A stretch of 64,000 bases of DNA from JAAURS01 sp044923475 (GTDB taxonomy: Bacteria; Cyanobacteriota; Cyanobacteriia; Thermosynechococcales; Thermosynechococcaceae). This document shows positions 35,899-44,379 of this stretch, piece by piece; the first letter of the stretch is position 1; each line of letters begins with the position of its first letter. The DNA lies in NCBI RefSeq assembly GCF_044923475.1, contig NZ_CP137338.1, positions 1,302,001-1,366,000 on the forward strand. The letters are read 5' to 3'. The notes below the pieces were generated by a model that worked only from the letters and a program-made list of their open reading frames with translations, searched no databases and had not been told where the DNA came from. The position numbers were made by a program, and so were the translations under genes.

Positions 35899-36226
35899 CT
35901 TGTGAACTCCTTTAGATCGATGAGTGTCTGACACGAGCTATCTTCTAGCTTTTGAGATATAGCAGTTTTAGCGGTACTATTCCAAGTCACACTCAGTATG
36001 CAAAGGAAATCAATGCGGTTGTGTGACGCAACCATACCCGCAGCGGCGATCGTCGTCACTGCTAAAAAGTCAGTTTATAGCTCGACTTCGCCGTTTTGTT
36101 AGCCCTTGCGATTTGAGCAACGATACAGCATAGAAAGATTTCCTTAAGTCTTGAGCGTCTAGTTACTACCTCTCTTTTATCACTTTCGCCGGAGTAAAAT
36201 AGGAATGAAGGCTAAAACTAGGGAGG
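35899..36226. other. intergenic region before the IS remnant
   Basis: About 330 bases with no coding frame. AT-rich with the pentapeptide gene's promoter at its left end. Nothing else recognised. Confidence 0.5.
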
Positions 36227-37270
36227 GGTTATGACAGCGCCTAGAGACCCCAAACTGGCACTGCCCTGCTAAGGCGTGATGAACTTAAATCCTCTGGAGG
36301 ATAGGAGTTCGAGCATTGTGATAGGCCGCTCAAGATAGCCCATCGCCATGGCTGGGGTCTGATTTTTCTCCAGTCCCCAATGGGGTCTAACCCAATTATG
36401 AATCAACCGCTGCACGTTCAAAGCTCGCTGTAATCCTTCCACGACTTTGGCATAGTGATTCTGCCGTCTGCGATAAGCACTTGCTCTACGTCGCAGCGAA
36501 CCATTGTGAGCTTCATTGTGATTGGCGTGAACCTCTGATTGAGGACTAATGGCCGTAAAAGGATGTTCTGTTCTGAACCATTCAACATGAGGCTGGCCCT
36601 GAGACCCTTTAATCTTCATTGCGACTTCTAAGCCTTCTCAACTTTCCGATATTCGTAGGTTGGGGGCGTTTCTCTTGGGCCTAGATACACACTCGCTAGC
36701 TTCCATAATTCTTTGCCATAGCGTCGTTCTCCGTCTGTAAACCATCGAATCCATTCACTGGGGCTAGCCCAATCCCATGCGGCTTTGACTCCTTTCTCAA
36801 ACAGGGACGCATCTTTGAGTCCGGCTTGAGCTTCGACCCAATAGCGACTGGTTCGCTCAATGAAATGAATTGTCCAGCCCTCAGATGATTCCGGGGGGAA
36901 GGTTCTCGCCCACGCGAGTATAGACTTCATCTCCTTCGAGTGTCACTTCACTCCCTTCGGGTGCAGGGGGCGACCAATTTGAGACCTGGGCGGATAGGCG
37001 CTTCTCCCAGGTGGCGATACTTCCTCCTGATTTTTCCAGCACTCGCCCTGTGGCTCTGATGCCAAGCCCTTCACTTCTGATTTTCAGCGCAAGCGCGATC
37101 GTTTCGGGGGCGGTGCGCAGTCTTGCCATTGGCGTGCCGCTTCGCTCGTTGAACCGTCGTCCGCATTCATTACAACGGTAAGTCTGTATGATTTGTCCAC
37201 ATGCTTGGTCTTTTCCATTTCTGACCACACGTTCACTCTCGCAATATACACATTGCATTGCTCCATAACC
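36227..37270 (-). mobile_element. degraded IS1-like insertion sequence
   Basis: Roughly 1.04 kb unit containing the broken transposase at 36269-37258. A 7-bp inverted repeat GGTTATG (36227-36233) and CATAACC (37264-37270) may be the terminal repeats; they are short and no clear target duplication was seen, so the boundaries are tentative. Confidence 0.45.
36269..37258 (-). pseudogene. IS1 family transposase, two frameshifts
   Basis: Three frames join into one IS1-type transposase. First part (37258 to about 36900): InsA-like zinc ribbon CVYCESERVVRNGKDQ with CNECGRRF, then a helix-turn-helix region. It runs into the second frame at a CCCCCC run near 36893-36898, where GENLPPG shifts to PPESSEGWTIHFIERTSRYW; the required shift is +1, unlike the -1 programmed shift of classic IS1. 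Second part (36930-36628) includes SEWIRWFTDGERRYG. It stops at ..YRKVEKA, while the third frame (starting EVAMKIKGSQGQPHVEWF) continues to 36269, with HANHNEAHNGSLRRRASAYRR and HNWVRPHWGL. The second break has no slippery run, so the gene is probably dead. Confidence 0.8.
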
Positions 37271-37309
37271 TACTCTACGTGAGTATTACAGCAATCACGT
37301 TTTAACTGC

Positions 37310-37435
37310 TCAGTGCCGATTAGCTCTGGCTTCTTCAAGGGTATCGCCTTGGGTATTAGCTCCAGGTAATTCTTCGACAAATTCAATATACCCTTCAGCG
37401 ACTTTCTGAAAAACCTTAGTTAATTTTAGCTGCAT
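37310..37435 (-). pseudogene. HicB-type antitoxin fragment
   Basis: 41-codon frame from ATG 37435: MQLKLTKVFQKVAEGYIEF, then VEELPGANTQGDTLEEARAN and a stop. This is the N-terminal half of the HicB antitoxin fold (VEELPGANTQGxTLEEARxN). The normal protein is about 70 residues or more. It breaks off 40 bases from the IS-like element, so insertion probably destroyed it. No hicA is seen. Confidence 0.65.
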
Positions 37436-37504
37436 TGTGTACTCTCCAAGAACGCATTGCGAACAACGTCAATATGTGTGGAAAACAAATACTGATGATC
37501 GTAG

Positions 37505-38572
37505 TTAAATTTGAGCTATGGCAAAGATTTCTTCGATGCCAACAATAATGGAATAATCAAGAGAAAAATTATATAATAACTCTTCTTCACATTCATTTTT
37601 CTGAGTTTTTTTGCTTGATTTTGAAGGGAACAGTCTTGAAGACACACAATTTTTGGATATTAATGCAGGATAATGAAAGCAGTGATACTCACAAAAAGCT
37701 TTTCTTGAATAATTTCCAAGATTGAAGCTAGGGTGACAGATGTATCCACCTCCTATTGTGCGTTCGTAAATACTATGAGCCGTAATTTCAAAAACCTCAT
37801 TTCTCATAAAGACATCAATTGATTTATTTTGATAACCAATTAATAAGTAAGAGGCAGATTCCAGTAAGTTGGATATTAATGCGAGGCTGAAAATATCGAC
37901 AAAGACTTTTCTTGCTAAGAATAGATTTTCTCTAGAAAATCTTCCTTTACTAAGATGCTTTAGAAGCCCAGTATAATATTCATGCATCTCACTAAAAACT
38001 CTGATGCAATCTAAAACTAATCTCTCGTCTGATATGTCAATTGCGTCTAGTAGTCTTCTGGTCGCTGCACGAAATTTAGACTCTTGCATAAGATCTATTT
38101 TGAATTCAATTCGATCTAGTTGAGCTTTAATGCTGCTTAACTGTTTTAAGACACCATCCAGTTGAAATTTGATTTCGTACAAACTTGATATAACTTCATT
38201 TAATAGAAGAACTGAAATAGTTTTACTTATAACTCCTGAGAACAAAGTCTTCTGAATTTGTTCGCTTTGATGATTTCCTGTTTTGCACCAACGAGAAAAA
38301 TGTTCGCAATTGTTGAATAAAAGATCGTATTTCTCCTCTCCTGTTCGACTTTTCGCTCTTTCTACTACAATTTCAGGAGAATCACATCGTTGATATTTTT
38401 TCGTAAATAACGTTCTTCCACCTCGAAAATCTTCTAATGTCGTCTGGCAAATAGTTGCTTGAGATTTTTCTTTGATACTACCGCTGTAGTGAATAACAGA
38501 TCGATCGCCACAGTCAATGCCATGATGAGTGTAGCCAGTACGATAAACGTAGATGTGATCGCCAAGAGTCAT
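37505..38572 (-). CDS. LRAT-domain (NlpC/P60-like) protein with unknown C-terminal domain
   Basis: 355 residues. Residues 1-100 form an LRAT domain: GDHIYVYRTGYTHHGID with His17, and LLFNNCEHFSRWCKTG with catalytic Cys89 (NCEHF is the family motif). The middle has a coiled coil (YEIKFQLDGVLKQLSSIKAQLDRIEFKIDL, about 132-160). The C-terminal 190 residues are helical and AT-rich codon-biased, with Cys/His-containing segments (CEYHCFHYP) not recognised. LRAT proteins transfer acyl chains or cleave lipids; whether this one is an enzyme or a toxin-like effector is unknown. Base composition is much more AT-rich than the suf genes next door, suggesting transfer. Confidence 0.75.
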   Translation of the reverse strand: MTLGDHIYVYRTGYTHHGIDCGDRSVIHYSGSIKEKSQATICQTTLEDFRGGRTLFTKKYQRCDSPEIVVERAKSRTGEEKYDLLFNNCEHFSRWCKTGNHQSEQIQKTLFSGVISKTISVLLLNEVISSLYEIKFQLDGVLKQLSSIKAQLDRIEFKIDLMQESKFRAATRRLLDAIDISDERLVLDCIRVFSEMHEYYTGLLKHLSKGRFSRENLFLARKVFVDIFSLALISNLLESASYLLIGYQNKSIDVFMRNEVFEITAHSIYERTIGGGYICHPSFNLGNYSRKAFCEYHCFHYPALISKNCVSSRLFPSKSSKKTQKNECEEELLYNFSLDYSIIVGIEEIFAIAQI

Positions 38573-38686
38573 ATTAGCTAACTTGCTTCAAAAGACCAAA
38601 AGACAATGCTGCCTTAGTATTCCCTAGTATTAAGCTTAATTATCTGCTAACTAATTTTTTTGTTTAAGATAAATTATAGCTTTGCT

Positions 38687-39334
38687 CTATTTCGATTGAA
38701 TCAAATATCCGCAACGATGTTCGCCATTTACAATCCAGTGGGTGCGCTCGACTTGACAGTCTTGAAGCGCCACGGCAAACATTTCTAACTCATGGCCGCA
38801 AACGCTCGGAAACGATTCCGCAACGTGGGAAATGGCGCAGTTGTATTCCGTCAAAATAAATTGGGTAGCAGTCGCAGGCTCAGCATCTTCTGGAATCTGA
38901 TAAAACTCTGCCATGTAGCCTTCGGCTTGCCGTAGTCGGACTAACTCCGCCACCCGCTCCGCCAACGAACCCTCTCCCAACTCCCGCTGATACTCGATCG
39001 CCTTTCGCTGCCACTGCTGCCGCAAAATCGACTGCATTCCATCGGGGCCTACGGTTTCAGCCAGGGTGTCCAGTAAATCCAAAGCAAAATCATCGTGACG
39101 GTTGGGGAGGCGATCGCGGCCTTCCCGACTCAGACAATAGACATGCTGCGGTCGTCCCAGACCCGACTGATTGTTTTTGAACTCAATCAGCCCTTCCGTC
39201 TCCAAATCTTTTAAGTGACGGCGAACCGCCTGCGGACTCACCGCAAGCCACTCGGCTAACTCCTGGGCCGTCGCCTGACCCCGCTTTAACAGATGATGAA
39301 GGATATCTTGTTTGGTGGAGGCTGTGGTGGTCAC
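38687..39334 (-). CDS. sufR: SufR, iron-sulfur-binding transcriptional repressor of suf
   Basis: DeoR/ArsR-like winged-helix repressor carrying a [4Fe-4S] cluster that represses sufBCDS when iron-sulfur supply is adequate. HTH: GQATAQELAEWLAVSPQAVRRHLKDLE. Cluster cysteines: EYNCAISHV, FPSVCGHELE, ALQDCQVERTHW and EHRCGYLI. GTG 39334 is chosen because it gives MTTTASTKQDIL, like other SufR N termini, with GGAAGAG upstream; TTG 39349 is the other option. Transcribed away from sufB with the operator at 39358-39371 between them. Confidence 0.93.
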   Translation of the reverse strand: MTTTASTKQDILHHLLKRGQATAQELAEWLAVSPQAVRRHLKDLETEGLIEFKNNQSGLGRPQHVYCLSREGRDRLPNRHDDFALDLLDTLAETVGPDGMQSILRQQWQRKAIEYQRELGEGSLAERVAELVRLRQAEGYMAEFYQIPEDAEPATATQFILTEYNCAISHVAESFPSVCGHELEMFAVALQDCQVERTHWIVNGEHRCGYLIQSK

Positions 39335-39357
39335 AATTTTCTCTTCCAAGACTTTGA

Positions 39358-39371
39358 CAACAGGTTTGTTG
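39358..39371. promoter_or_regulatory. SufR operator
   Basis: CAAC-AGGTTT-GTTG, an exact match to the CAAC-N6-GTTG operator described for SufR in Synechocystis. It lies 24 bases before the sufR GTG and 196 bases before sufB, overlapping a TTGACA at 39354-39359 that could be the -35 element for the suf promoter. Confidence 0.85.
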
Positions 39372-39567
39372 CTAAAGTAGTCTTATAAAAAGTTACGCAA
39401 TGTCAGTGTTGTTTTAGTCATTATACACGCGCCGCAGTAAAAGCCAGCAATGGCCGCGAGCTGCAATTCTAGGTAGGGCATAGGTTTCAGCCTAAAATAG
39501 GTCAGATCTAGAAGCGCATTTAGGCCCAAGCCTCCCCTTAAAAGACTATTCAGAGAGAACGCATCCC

Positions 39568-41004
39568 ATGACTGCAACCGTCCAATCCCTGGTCAATCAG
39601 CCCTATAAGTACGGCTTTGTCACCGATATTGTATCGGAGCAGATTCCCGCTGGACTCAGTGAGGATGTGGTTCGGCTGATCTCGGCGAAAAAGAATGAGC
39701 CGGAATTTATGCTGAACTTTCGGCTGAAGGCCTACCGTCAATGGCTCAAGATGGATGAGCCGGAATGGGCGCACGTCCATTACCCCGCCATCAATTACCA
39801 AGACATTGTCTATTACTCTGCGCCTAAAAAGCAGGAGAAAAAATCGAGCCTGGATGAAGTTGATCCGGCCCTGCTCGAAACCTTCGAGAAGTTAGGCATC
39901 CCCATCTCCGAGCAAAAGCGCCTCTCCAACGTGGCCGTGGATGCCGTCTTCGATAGTGTCTCCGTGGCGACCACCTTCCGCGCCAAGCTGGCGGAAGACG
40001 GTGTAATCTTCTGCTCCATTTCCGAAGCAGTGCATGACTACCCCGAGCTAGTCGAAAAATATCTCGGCAGCGTCGTACCTGTCGGCGACAACTACTTTGC
40101 CGCGCTGAACTCTGCGGTCTTTAGCGATGGCTCCTTCGTGTTTATCCCCAAAGGCGTGAAATGTCCGATGGAGCTTTCCACCTATTTCCGCATCAATACC
40201 GAAGGCGCAGGTCAATTTGAGCGCACGTTGATTATTGCCGAAGAAGGCGCTCAGGTGAGTTACCTGGAAGGCTGCACCGCCCCGATGTTCGACACCAACC
40301 AGCTCCATGCCGCTGTGGTGGAACTGGTCGCCCTCGACAACGCCGACATCAAATACTCCACCGTCCAAAACTGGTACGCGGGCGACGAAAACGGTAAAGG
40401 CGGCATCTATAACTTCGTGACCAAGCGCGGCCTTTGCGCTGGAAAAAACTCCAAGATTTCCTGGACTCAGGTAGAGACGGGTTCCGCCATCACCTGGAAA
40501 TATCCAAGCTGCGTCCTCGTGGGCGACAACTCCATCGGTGAGTTTTACTCTGTGGCGTTGACCAACAACCTCCAGCAGGCCGATACGGGCACCAAAATGG
40601 TTCATATCGGCAAAAATACCCGCAGCACCATTATTTCTAAAGGGATTTCGGCGGGGCGCTCTCAGAACAGCTATCGCGGCCAAGTCAAAATCGGCCCCAA
40701 AGCGGAGGGGGCGCGGAATTACTCCCAGTGCGACTCAATGCTGATTGGCGATCGCGCTGAGGCCAACACGTTCCCGTACATTCAGGTGCAGAACAACGCC
40801 GCCAAAGTCGAACACGAAGCCTCCACCTCCAAAATCGGCGAAGACCAATTGTTCTACTTCAGCCAGCGCGGCATCTCCGCCGAAGATGCTGTGTCGATGA
40901 TGATCAGCGGCTTTTGTAAGGACGTGTTCAACCAATTGCCGATGGAGTTTGCGGTGGAAGCCGATCGCCTGTTGAGCCTGAAGCTAGAAGGTTCGGTAGG
41001 GTAG
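39568..41004 (+). CDS. sufB: Fe-S cluster assembly scaffold protein SufB
   Basis: Core of the SufBC2D scaffold that builds iron-sulfur clusters with sulfur from SufS. Features: QPYKYGFVTDIVSEQIPAGL N-terminal part, ISEAVHDYPELVEKYLGSVVP, the beta-helix core with LEGCTAPMFDTNQLHAAVVEL, and GQVKIGPKAEGARNYSQCDSM (Cys involved in cluster/sulfur handling) and EHEASTSKIGEDQLFYFSQRG. Length 478 normal. ATG 39568; a Uma2-type gene follows instead of sufC. Confidence 0.97.
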   Translation: MTATVQSLVNQPYKYGFVTDIVSEQIPAGLSEDVVRLISAKKNEPEFMLNFRLKAYRQWLKMDEPEWAHVHYPAINYQDIVYYSAPKKQEKKSSLDEVDPALLETFEKLGIPISEQKRLSNVAVDAVFDSVSVATTFRAKLAEDGVIFCSISEAVHDYPELVEKYLGSVVPVGDNYFAALNSAVFSDGSFVFIPKGVKCPMELSTYFRINTEGAGQFERTLIIAEEGAQVSYLEGCTAPMFDTNQLHAAVVELVALDNADIKYSTVQNWYAGDENGKGGIYNFVTKRGLCAGKNSKISWTQVETGSAITWKYPSCVLVGDNSIGEFYSVALTNNLQQADTGTKMVHIGKNTRSTIISKGISAGRSQNSYRGQVKIGPKAEGARNYSQCDSMLIGDRAEANTFPYIQVQNNAAKVEHEASTSKIGEDQLFYFSQRGISAEDAVSMMISGFCKDVFNQLPMEFAVEADRLLSLKLEGSVG

Positions 41005-41016
41005 GGGGACAGCGCC

Positions 41017-41607
41017 ATGGTGCAAGCACTACCAGCAATCCAAAGATCGACGCAATCCAGCCTGATTGAGGGGGTTTCCTGGGAGAGTTTTGAGGCGATC
41101 GAAGCGGCCTTCTCTGATGTCGCGGGAATTCGGCTGGCTTATTTGGATGGCGTGATAGAGTTTATGCCGATTAGTAACGAACATGAAGAGTTGAAATCAA
41201 CCATAGGTCGCCTCCTAGAAGTTTATTTACGCGCTAAAGGGATTCGGTACTATATTCGCGGTGGCCCTTCTTTGGGCACCAAGGAAGATTCTGCTCGTCG
41301 TCAGCCGGATGAGTCTTACAACATTGGTTCCAAAAAAGATCGCGCTGACATTGCCATTGAGGTGGTCTTGACCAGCGGCGGTGTAGACAAGCTGGAATCT
41401 TATCGGCGCTTTGGGGTTCCTGAGGTTTGGTTTTGGCAAGACGGTAGCTTAAGGCTTTATGCCCTGAGGGATGAAAGTTATCAGCAAATTTTTGTCAGTC
41501 AGTTTTTGCCAAATTTAGATCTTGGCAAACTTGTTGCTGCTGCCAATCTTCCCGACCAATACGATGCGGTCACGGAATACATGAATGATTTAAGTCAAGA
41601 AAGTTGA
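41017..41607 (+). CDS. Uma2 family (PD-(D/E)XK nuclease-like) protein
   Basis: 196 residues of the DUF820/Uma2 family, very common in cyanobacteria. Landmarks: GVSWESFEAIEAAF, GVIEFMPISNEHE, RGGPSLGTKEDSARRQPDESYNI, and the nuclease core DIAIEVVLTSGGVDKLESYRRFGVPEVWFW with Asp/Glu and the Lys of ExK. Probable Mg2+-dependent nuclease fold; no substrate known. It lies between sufB (12 bases) and sufC (10 bases) in the same direction, so it is an insertion into the suf operon that still allows transcription. Confidence 0.9.
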   Translation: MVQALPAIQRSTQSSLIEGVSWESFEAIEAAFSDVAGIRLAYLDGVIEFMPISNEHEELKSTIGRLLEVYLRAKGIRYYIRGGPSLGTKEDSARRQPDESYNIGSKKDRADIAIEVVLTSGGVDKLESYRRFGVPEVWFWQDGSLRLYALRDESYQQIFVSQFLPNLDLGKLVAAANLPDQYDAVTEYMNDLSQES

Positions 41608-41617
41608 GGTTGATTGA

Positions 41618-42409
41618 GTGATCGTTGAAAATAGCGACGTTATTTTATCCGTCAAAGACCTGACCGCCGAAGTTGGCGGTGTTGAAATCCTGAAAGGACT
41701 CAGCTTAGAAATCAAAGCAGGCGAAATTCATGCCATTATGGGGCCGAATGGCTCCGGCAAAAGCACGTTCTCTAAAGTCCTTACTGGGCATCCTGCCTAC
41801 ACTGTCACAGGCGGCGAAGTCTTCTTCAAAGGCCAAAACCTCTTCGACCTAGAACCCCACGATCGCGCTCGTGAAGGAATCTTTCTTTCCTTTCAATACC
41901 CTCTTGAAATTCCAGGGGTGAGCAATCTCGACTTTTTGCGGGTTGCCTATAACTCTAAGCAAAAACACAAAGGACTCGAAGAAATTGATGCCTTTGACTT
42001 TGACGATCTCATTCGTGAAAAACTGGAGATTGTCAAAATGAACCCCGCTTTTCTCGACCGGAGCGTCAATGAAGGCTTCTCCGGCGGTGAGAAAAAGCGC
42101 AATGAAATTCTGCAAATGGCGCTTCTAGAACCTACTCTTGCCATCCTGGACGAAACGGATTCTGGATTGGATATTGATGCGCTCAGAATTGTTGCCAATG
42201 GTGTAACCCAACTCACCACGCCTGATAATGCTGTTTTGGCGATCACCCACTATCAACGCCTGCTCGACTACATTGTGCCCGACTATATCCACGTCATGGA
42301 AGGCGGTCGGATCGTCACCACGGGTGGTAAAGAACTGGCCCTCGAACTGGAAGCGCGCGGCTATGACTGGATTACCGACAGCGAACCCGTAGAGGTAGGT
42401 GCGCGATGA
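41618..42409 (+). CDS. sufC: SufC ABC-type ATPase
   Basis: ATPase of the SufBCD complex. Walker A GPNGSGKSTFSKVL, Q-loop FLSFQYPLEIPGV, signature FSGGEKKRNEILQ, Walker B LAILDETDSGLDIDAL and H-switch AITHYQRLL are complete. Starts at GTG 41618. Length 263 is normal. The stop overlaps the sufD start by 4 bases (ATGA). Confidence 0.97.
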   Translation: MIVENSDVILSVKDLTAEVGGVEILKGLSLEIKAGEIHAIMGPNGSGKSTFSKVLTGHPAYTVTGGEVFFKGQNLFDLEPHDRAREGIFLSFQYPLEIPGVSNLDFLRVAYNSKQKHKGLEEIDAFDFDDLIREKLEIVKMNPAFLDRSVNEGFSGGEKKRNEILQMALLEPTLAILDETDSGLDIDALRIVANGVTQLTTPDNAVLAITHYQRLLDYIVPDYIHVMEGGRIVTTGGKELALELEARGYDWITDSEPVEVGAR

Positions 42410-43779
42410 GTCTCCAAGTCACAAACCTCGAAGCAGAATTGAAAGAACCGATGTCTTTGGTGAGTGAAGGCGATCGCCACACCTACCTAGCCAAACTCAT
42501 CAAATTGCGCTCCGGCGCAAAAAGAGCAGATTGGCTGCAAAGCATCAACGATCGCGGCCTCAACCTCCTGAGCGACCAAGCACTCCCTGGCACTCGCGAT
42601 GAAGATTGGCGATTCACAGATCTGTCTGCACTGTATCGAACGAACTTTCAGCTTGCCCAGCCTGCGACTGTCACCGCCACTGCTTTAGAAGCTTGGACAG
42701 CCTCCGATCTTTCTATCAGAATTGTCTTTGTCAATGGCTTCTTCTCTCCCGAACACTCAACCCTAGATGCATTGCCGTCTGGGATAACTGTTCAAGCGCT
42801 TAATGGTGCAGTTGAGATTGCCCAAGACTATCTGGCTAAACAACAGGGGATGAATGAGGTCTTTACCGCCCTCAATACCGCCAGCTTCACCGATGGCGTT
42901 GCGATCCGGGTTGGAAAAAATCAGGTTCTTGAAACGCCCATTCACTTGCTGTTTTTGACCGTTCCTAGCGCTGAGCCGACGATGATTGCCCCCCGCACCC
43001 TCGTCATTGCCGAGTCTGGAAGTTCTGCCACGCTCATTGAAGAATATGGGGCGATAGCTAGCTCTTTCAGAGCGGTGACGCACCAAGAGTCCGGCGAAGG
43101 AACTTATTGGACAAATGCCGTCACTGAAGTTTCTGTAGCTGAAAACGCCCAACTGCGCCATACCCGCACCCAACGGGAGTCCGCCACAGCGTTTCACATT
43201 GGCAAAACTGCCGTCACTCAAGCCCGCGATAGTCGGTACGCACTGACTGCACTGAGTGTGGGCGCGCAGATCTCCCGTCACAATCCAGAAATTGTCCTGA
43301 CGGGCATCCAAACCGAAACCCACCTGAATGGACTTAACCTCGCTGTTGATACTCAACTGAGCGATACCCACTCCCTCATTCACTTTGCCCAACCGCATTG
43401 CATTGCCAAGCAGTTGCACAAGTGCATCGTAAATGACCGAGCGCGAGCGGTTTTCAACGGCAGAATTGAGGTACCTCAAGCCGCCCAGCAAACCAACGCC
43501 GCGCAACTCAGTCGCAATTTGCTCTTGTCTCCTAAAGCACGGGTGGATACAAAACCCCAGCTTGAAATTGTGGCAAACGACGTGAAGTGCGCCCACGGAG
43601 CCACGGTCAGCCAATTGGACGATGAAGAAATCTTTTATCTCCAAAGTCGCGGTCTGGATCGCAAAAATGCCTGCGATATCCTCGTGAAAGGGTTTGCGGC
43701 TGAAATTACCGAGAAAGTGCCTTCGGTAGAACTGCGATCGCGCCTTTTGCAATCGGTTCTTTCCTTGATTCGCGATTAG
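42406..43779 (+). CDS. sufD: SufD scaffold protein
   Basis: SufB paralogue in the SufBC2D complex, needed for iron delivery. Features: GTRDEDWRFTDLSALYRTNF, the beta-helix core HLNGLNLAVDTQLSDTHSLIHFAQPHC and the C-terminal EIVANDVKCAHGATVSQLDDEEIFYLQSRGLDRKNACDIL, here cited by KCAHGATVSQLD and FYLQSRGLDR. Length 457 is normal. Translation is coupled to sufC. Two unrelated units then intervene before sufS. Confidence 0.96.
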   Translation: MSLQVTNLEAELKEPMSLVSEGDRHTYLAKLIKLRSGAKRADWLQSINDRGLNLLSDQALPGTRDEDWRFTDLSALYRTNFQLAQPATVTATALEAWTASDLSIRIVFVNGFFSPEHSTLDALPSGITVQALNGAVEIAQDYLAKQQGMNEVFTALNTASFTDGVAIRVGKNQVLETPIHLLFLTVPSAEPTMIAPRTLVIAESGSSATLIEEYGAIASSFRAVTHQESGEGTYWTNAVTEVSVAENAQLRHTRTQRESATAFHIGKTAVTQARDSRYALTALSVGAQISRHNPEIVLTGIQTETHLNGLNLAVDTQLSDTHSLIHFAQPHCIAKQLHKCIVNDRARAVFNGRIEVPQAAQQTNAAQLSRNLLLSPKARVDTKPQLEIVANDVKCAHGATVSQLDDEEIFYLQSRGLDRKNACDILVKGFAAEITEKVPSVELRSRLLQSVLSLIRD

Positions 43780-43831
43780 TGGCCTGTGTTTTGTTAGTTT
43801 TAGATGCGCATGAGAATCAGGAGGTTTAGTG

Positions 43832-44062
43832 ATGACTGAAACCGCAGAAAAATTAAAAACCGAGCTTTCGCAACTTTCGATCGAGGAACGTGCGGAGTTG
43901 GCTCACTTCCTGATTCACTCTCTAGATGAGGGAGGCGATTATGATGTAGAGAATGCTTGGGATGTCGAATTAACGCGAAGGATGCAAGAGATCGATAGTG
44001 GAACTGCTTCCGGGAAGCCATCTAACCAAGTATTTGCTGAGTTAAAAGAGAAATACTCGTGA
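43832..44062 (+). CDS. antitoxin of the addiction-module component family
   Basis: About 76 residues, helical: LSQLSIEERAELAHFLIHSL, then ENAWDVELTRRMQEIDSG and VFAELKEKY. This is the TIGR02574/PF09720 antitoxin type paired with RelE/ParE toxins. ATG 43832 is preferred over GTG 43829: AGGAGG lies at 43819-43824 with 7 bases spacing. Overlaps the toxin start by 4 bases (GTGA). Confidence 0.88.
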   Translation: MTETAEKLKTELSQLSIEERAELAHFLIHSLDEGGDYDVENAWDVELTRRMQEIDSGTASGKPSNQVFAELKEKYS

Positions 44063-44361
44063 AGTCTGTCATTATTCACAGCGAAGCAATCAATGAGTTA
44101 GATGCTGCAATCTCTTACTATGAGGAGCAAAAAGTAGATCTGGGTCTTGATTTTTTGGCTGAGGTGGAACAGGCTCTTGACAAAATTCAGCAAAATCCAA
44201 ATTTAGGAGCAGTCTATAAAGCTACAGGGTTACGTCGATACGTCATTCAACGATTTCCTTTTCTCATTTTCTATGCAGAATTTGAATCGTTTATCTGGGT
44301 CGTTGCGATCGCCCATGGGAAACGTAAACCTGATTACTGGAAGAAACGACGATTAGAGTAG
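44059..44361 (+). CDS. RelE/ParE family toxin
   Basis: 100 residues with the ParE/RelE beta fold: AINELDAAISYYEEQKVDLGLDFLAEVEQAL, seen in pieces EAINELDAAISYYEEQ and LDFLAEVEQALDKI, then VIQRFPFLIFYAE and IAHGKRKPDYW. Starts at GTG 44059. The target (ribosome-bound mRNA or gyrase) cannot be decided. Forms a pair with the antitoxin just before it, inside the suf series. Confidence 0.9.
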   Translation: MKSVIIHSEAINELDAAISYYEEQKVDLGLDFLAEVEQALDKIQQNPNLGAVYKATGLRRYVIQRFPFLIFYAEFESFIWVVAIAHGKRKPDYWKKRRLE

Positions 44362-44379
44362 TGCTGGATTAAGTTCAAC

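Noticed and set aside
36881..36930. Programmed frameshift in a live IS1 element
   Set aside because: The shift needed is +1 and a second break downstream has no slippery sequence, so decay is the simpler explanation.
42763..43752. 329-codon minus-strand frame inside sufD
   Set aside because: Shadow of sufD, whose protein is clearly recognised on the plus strand.
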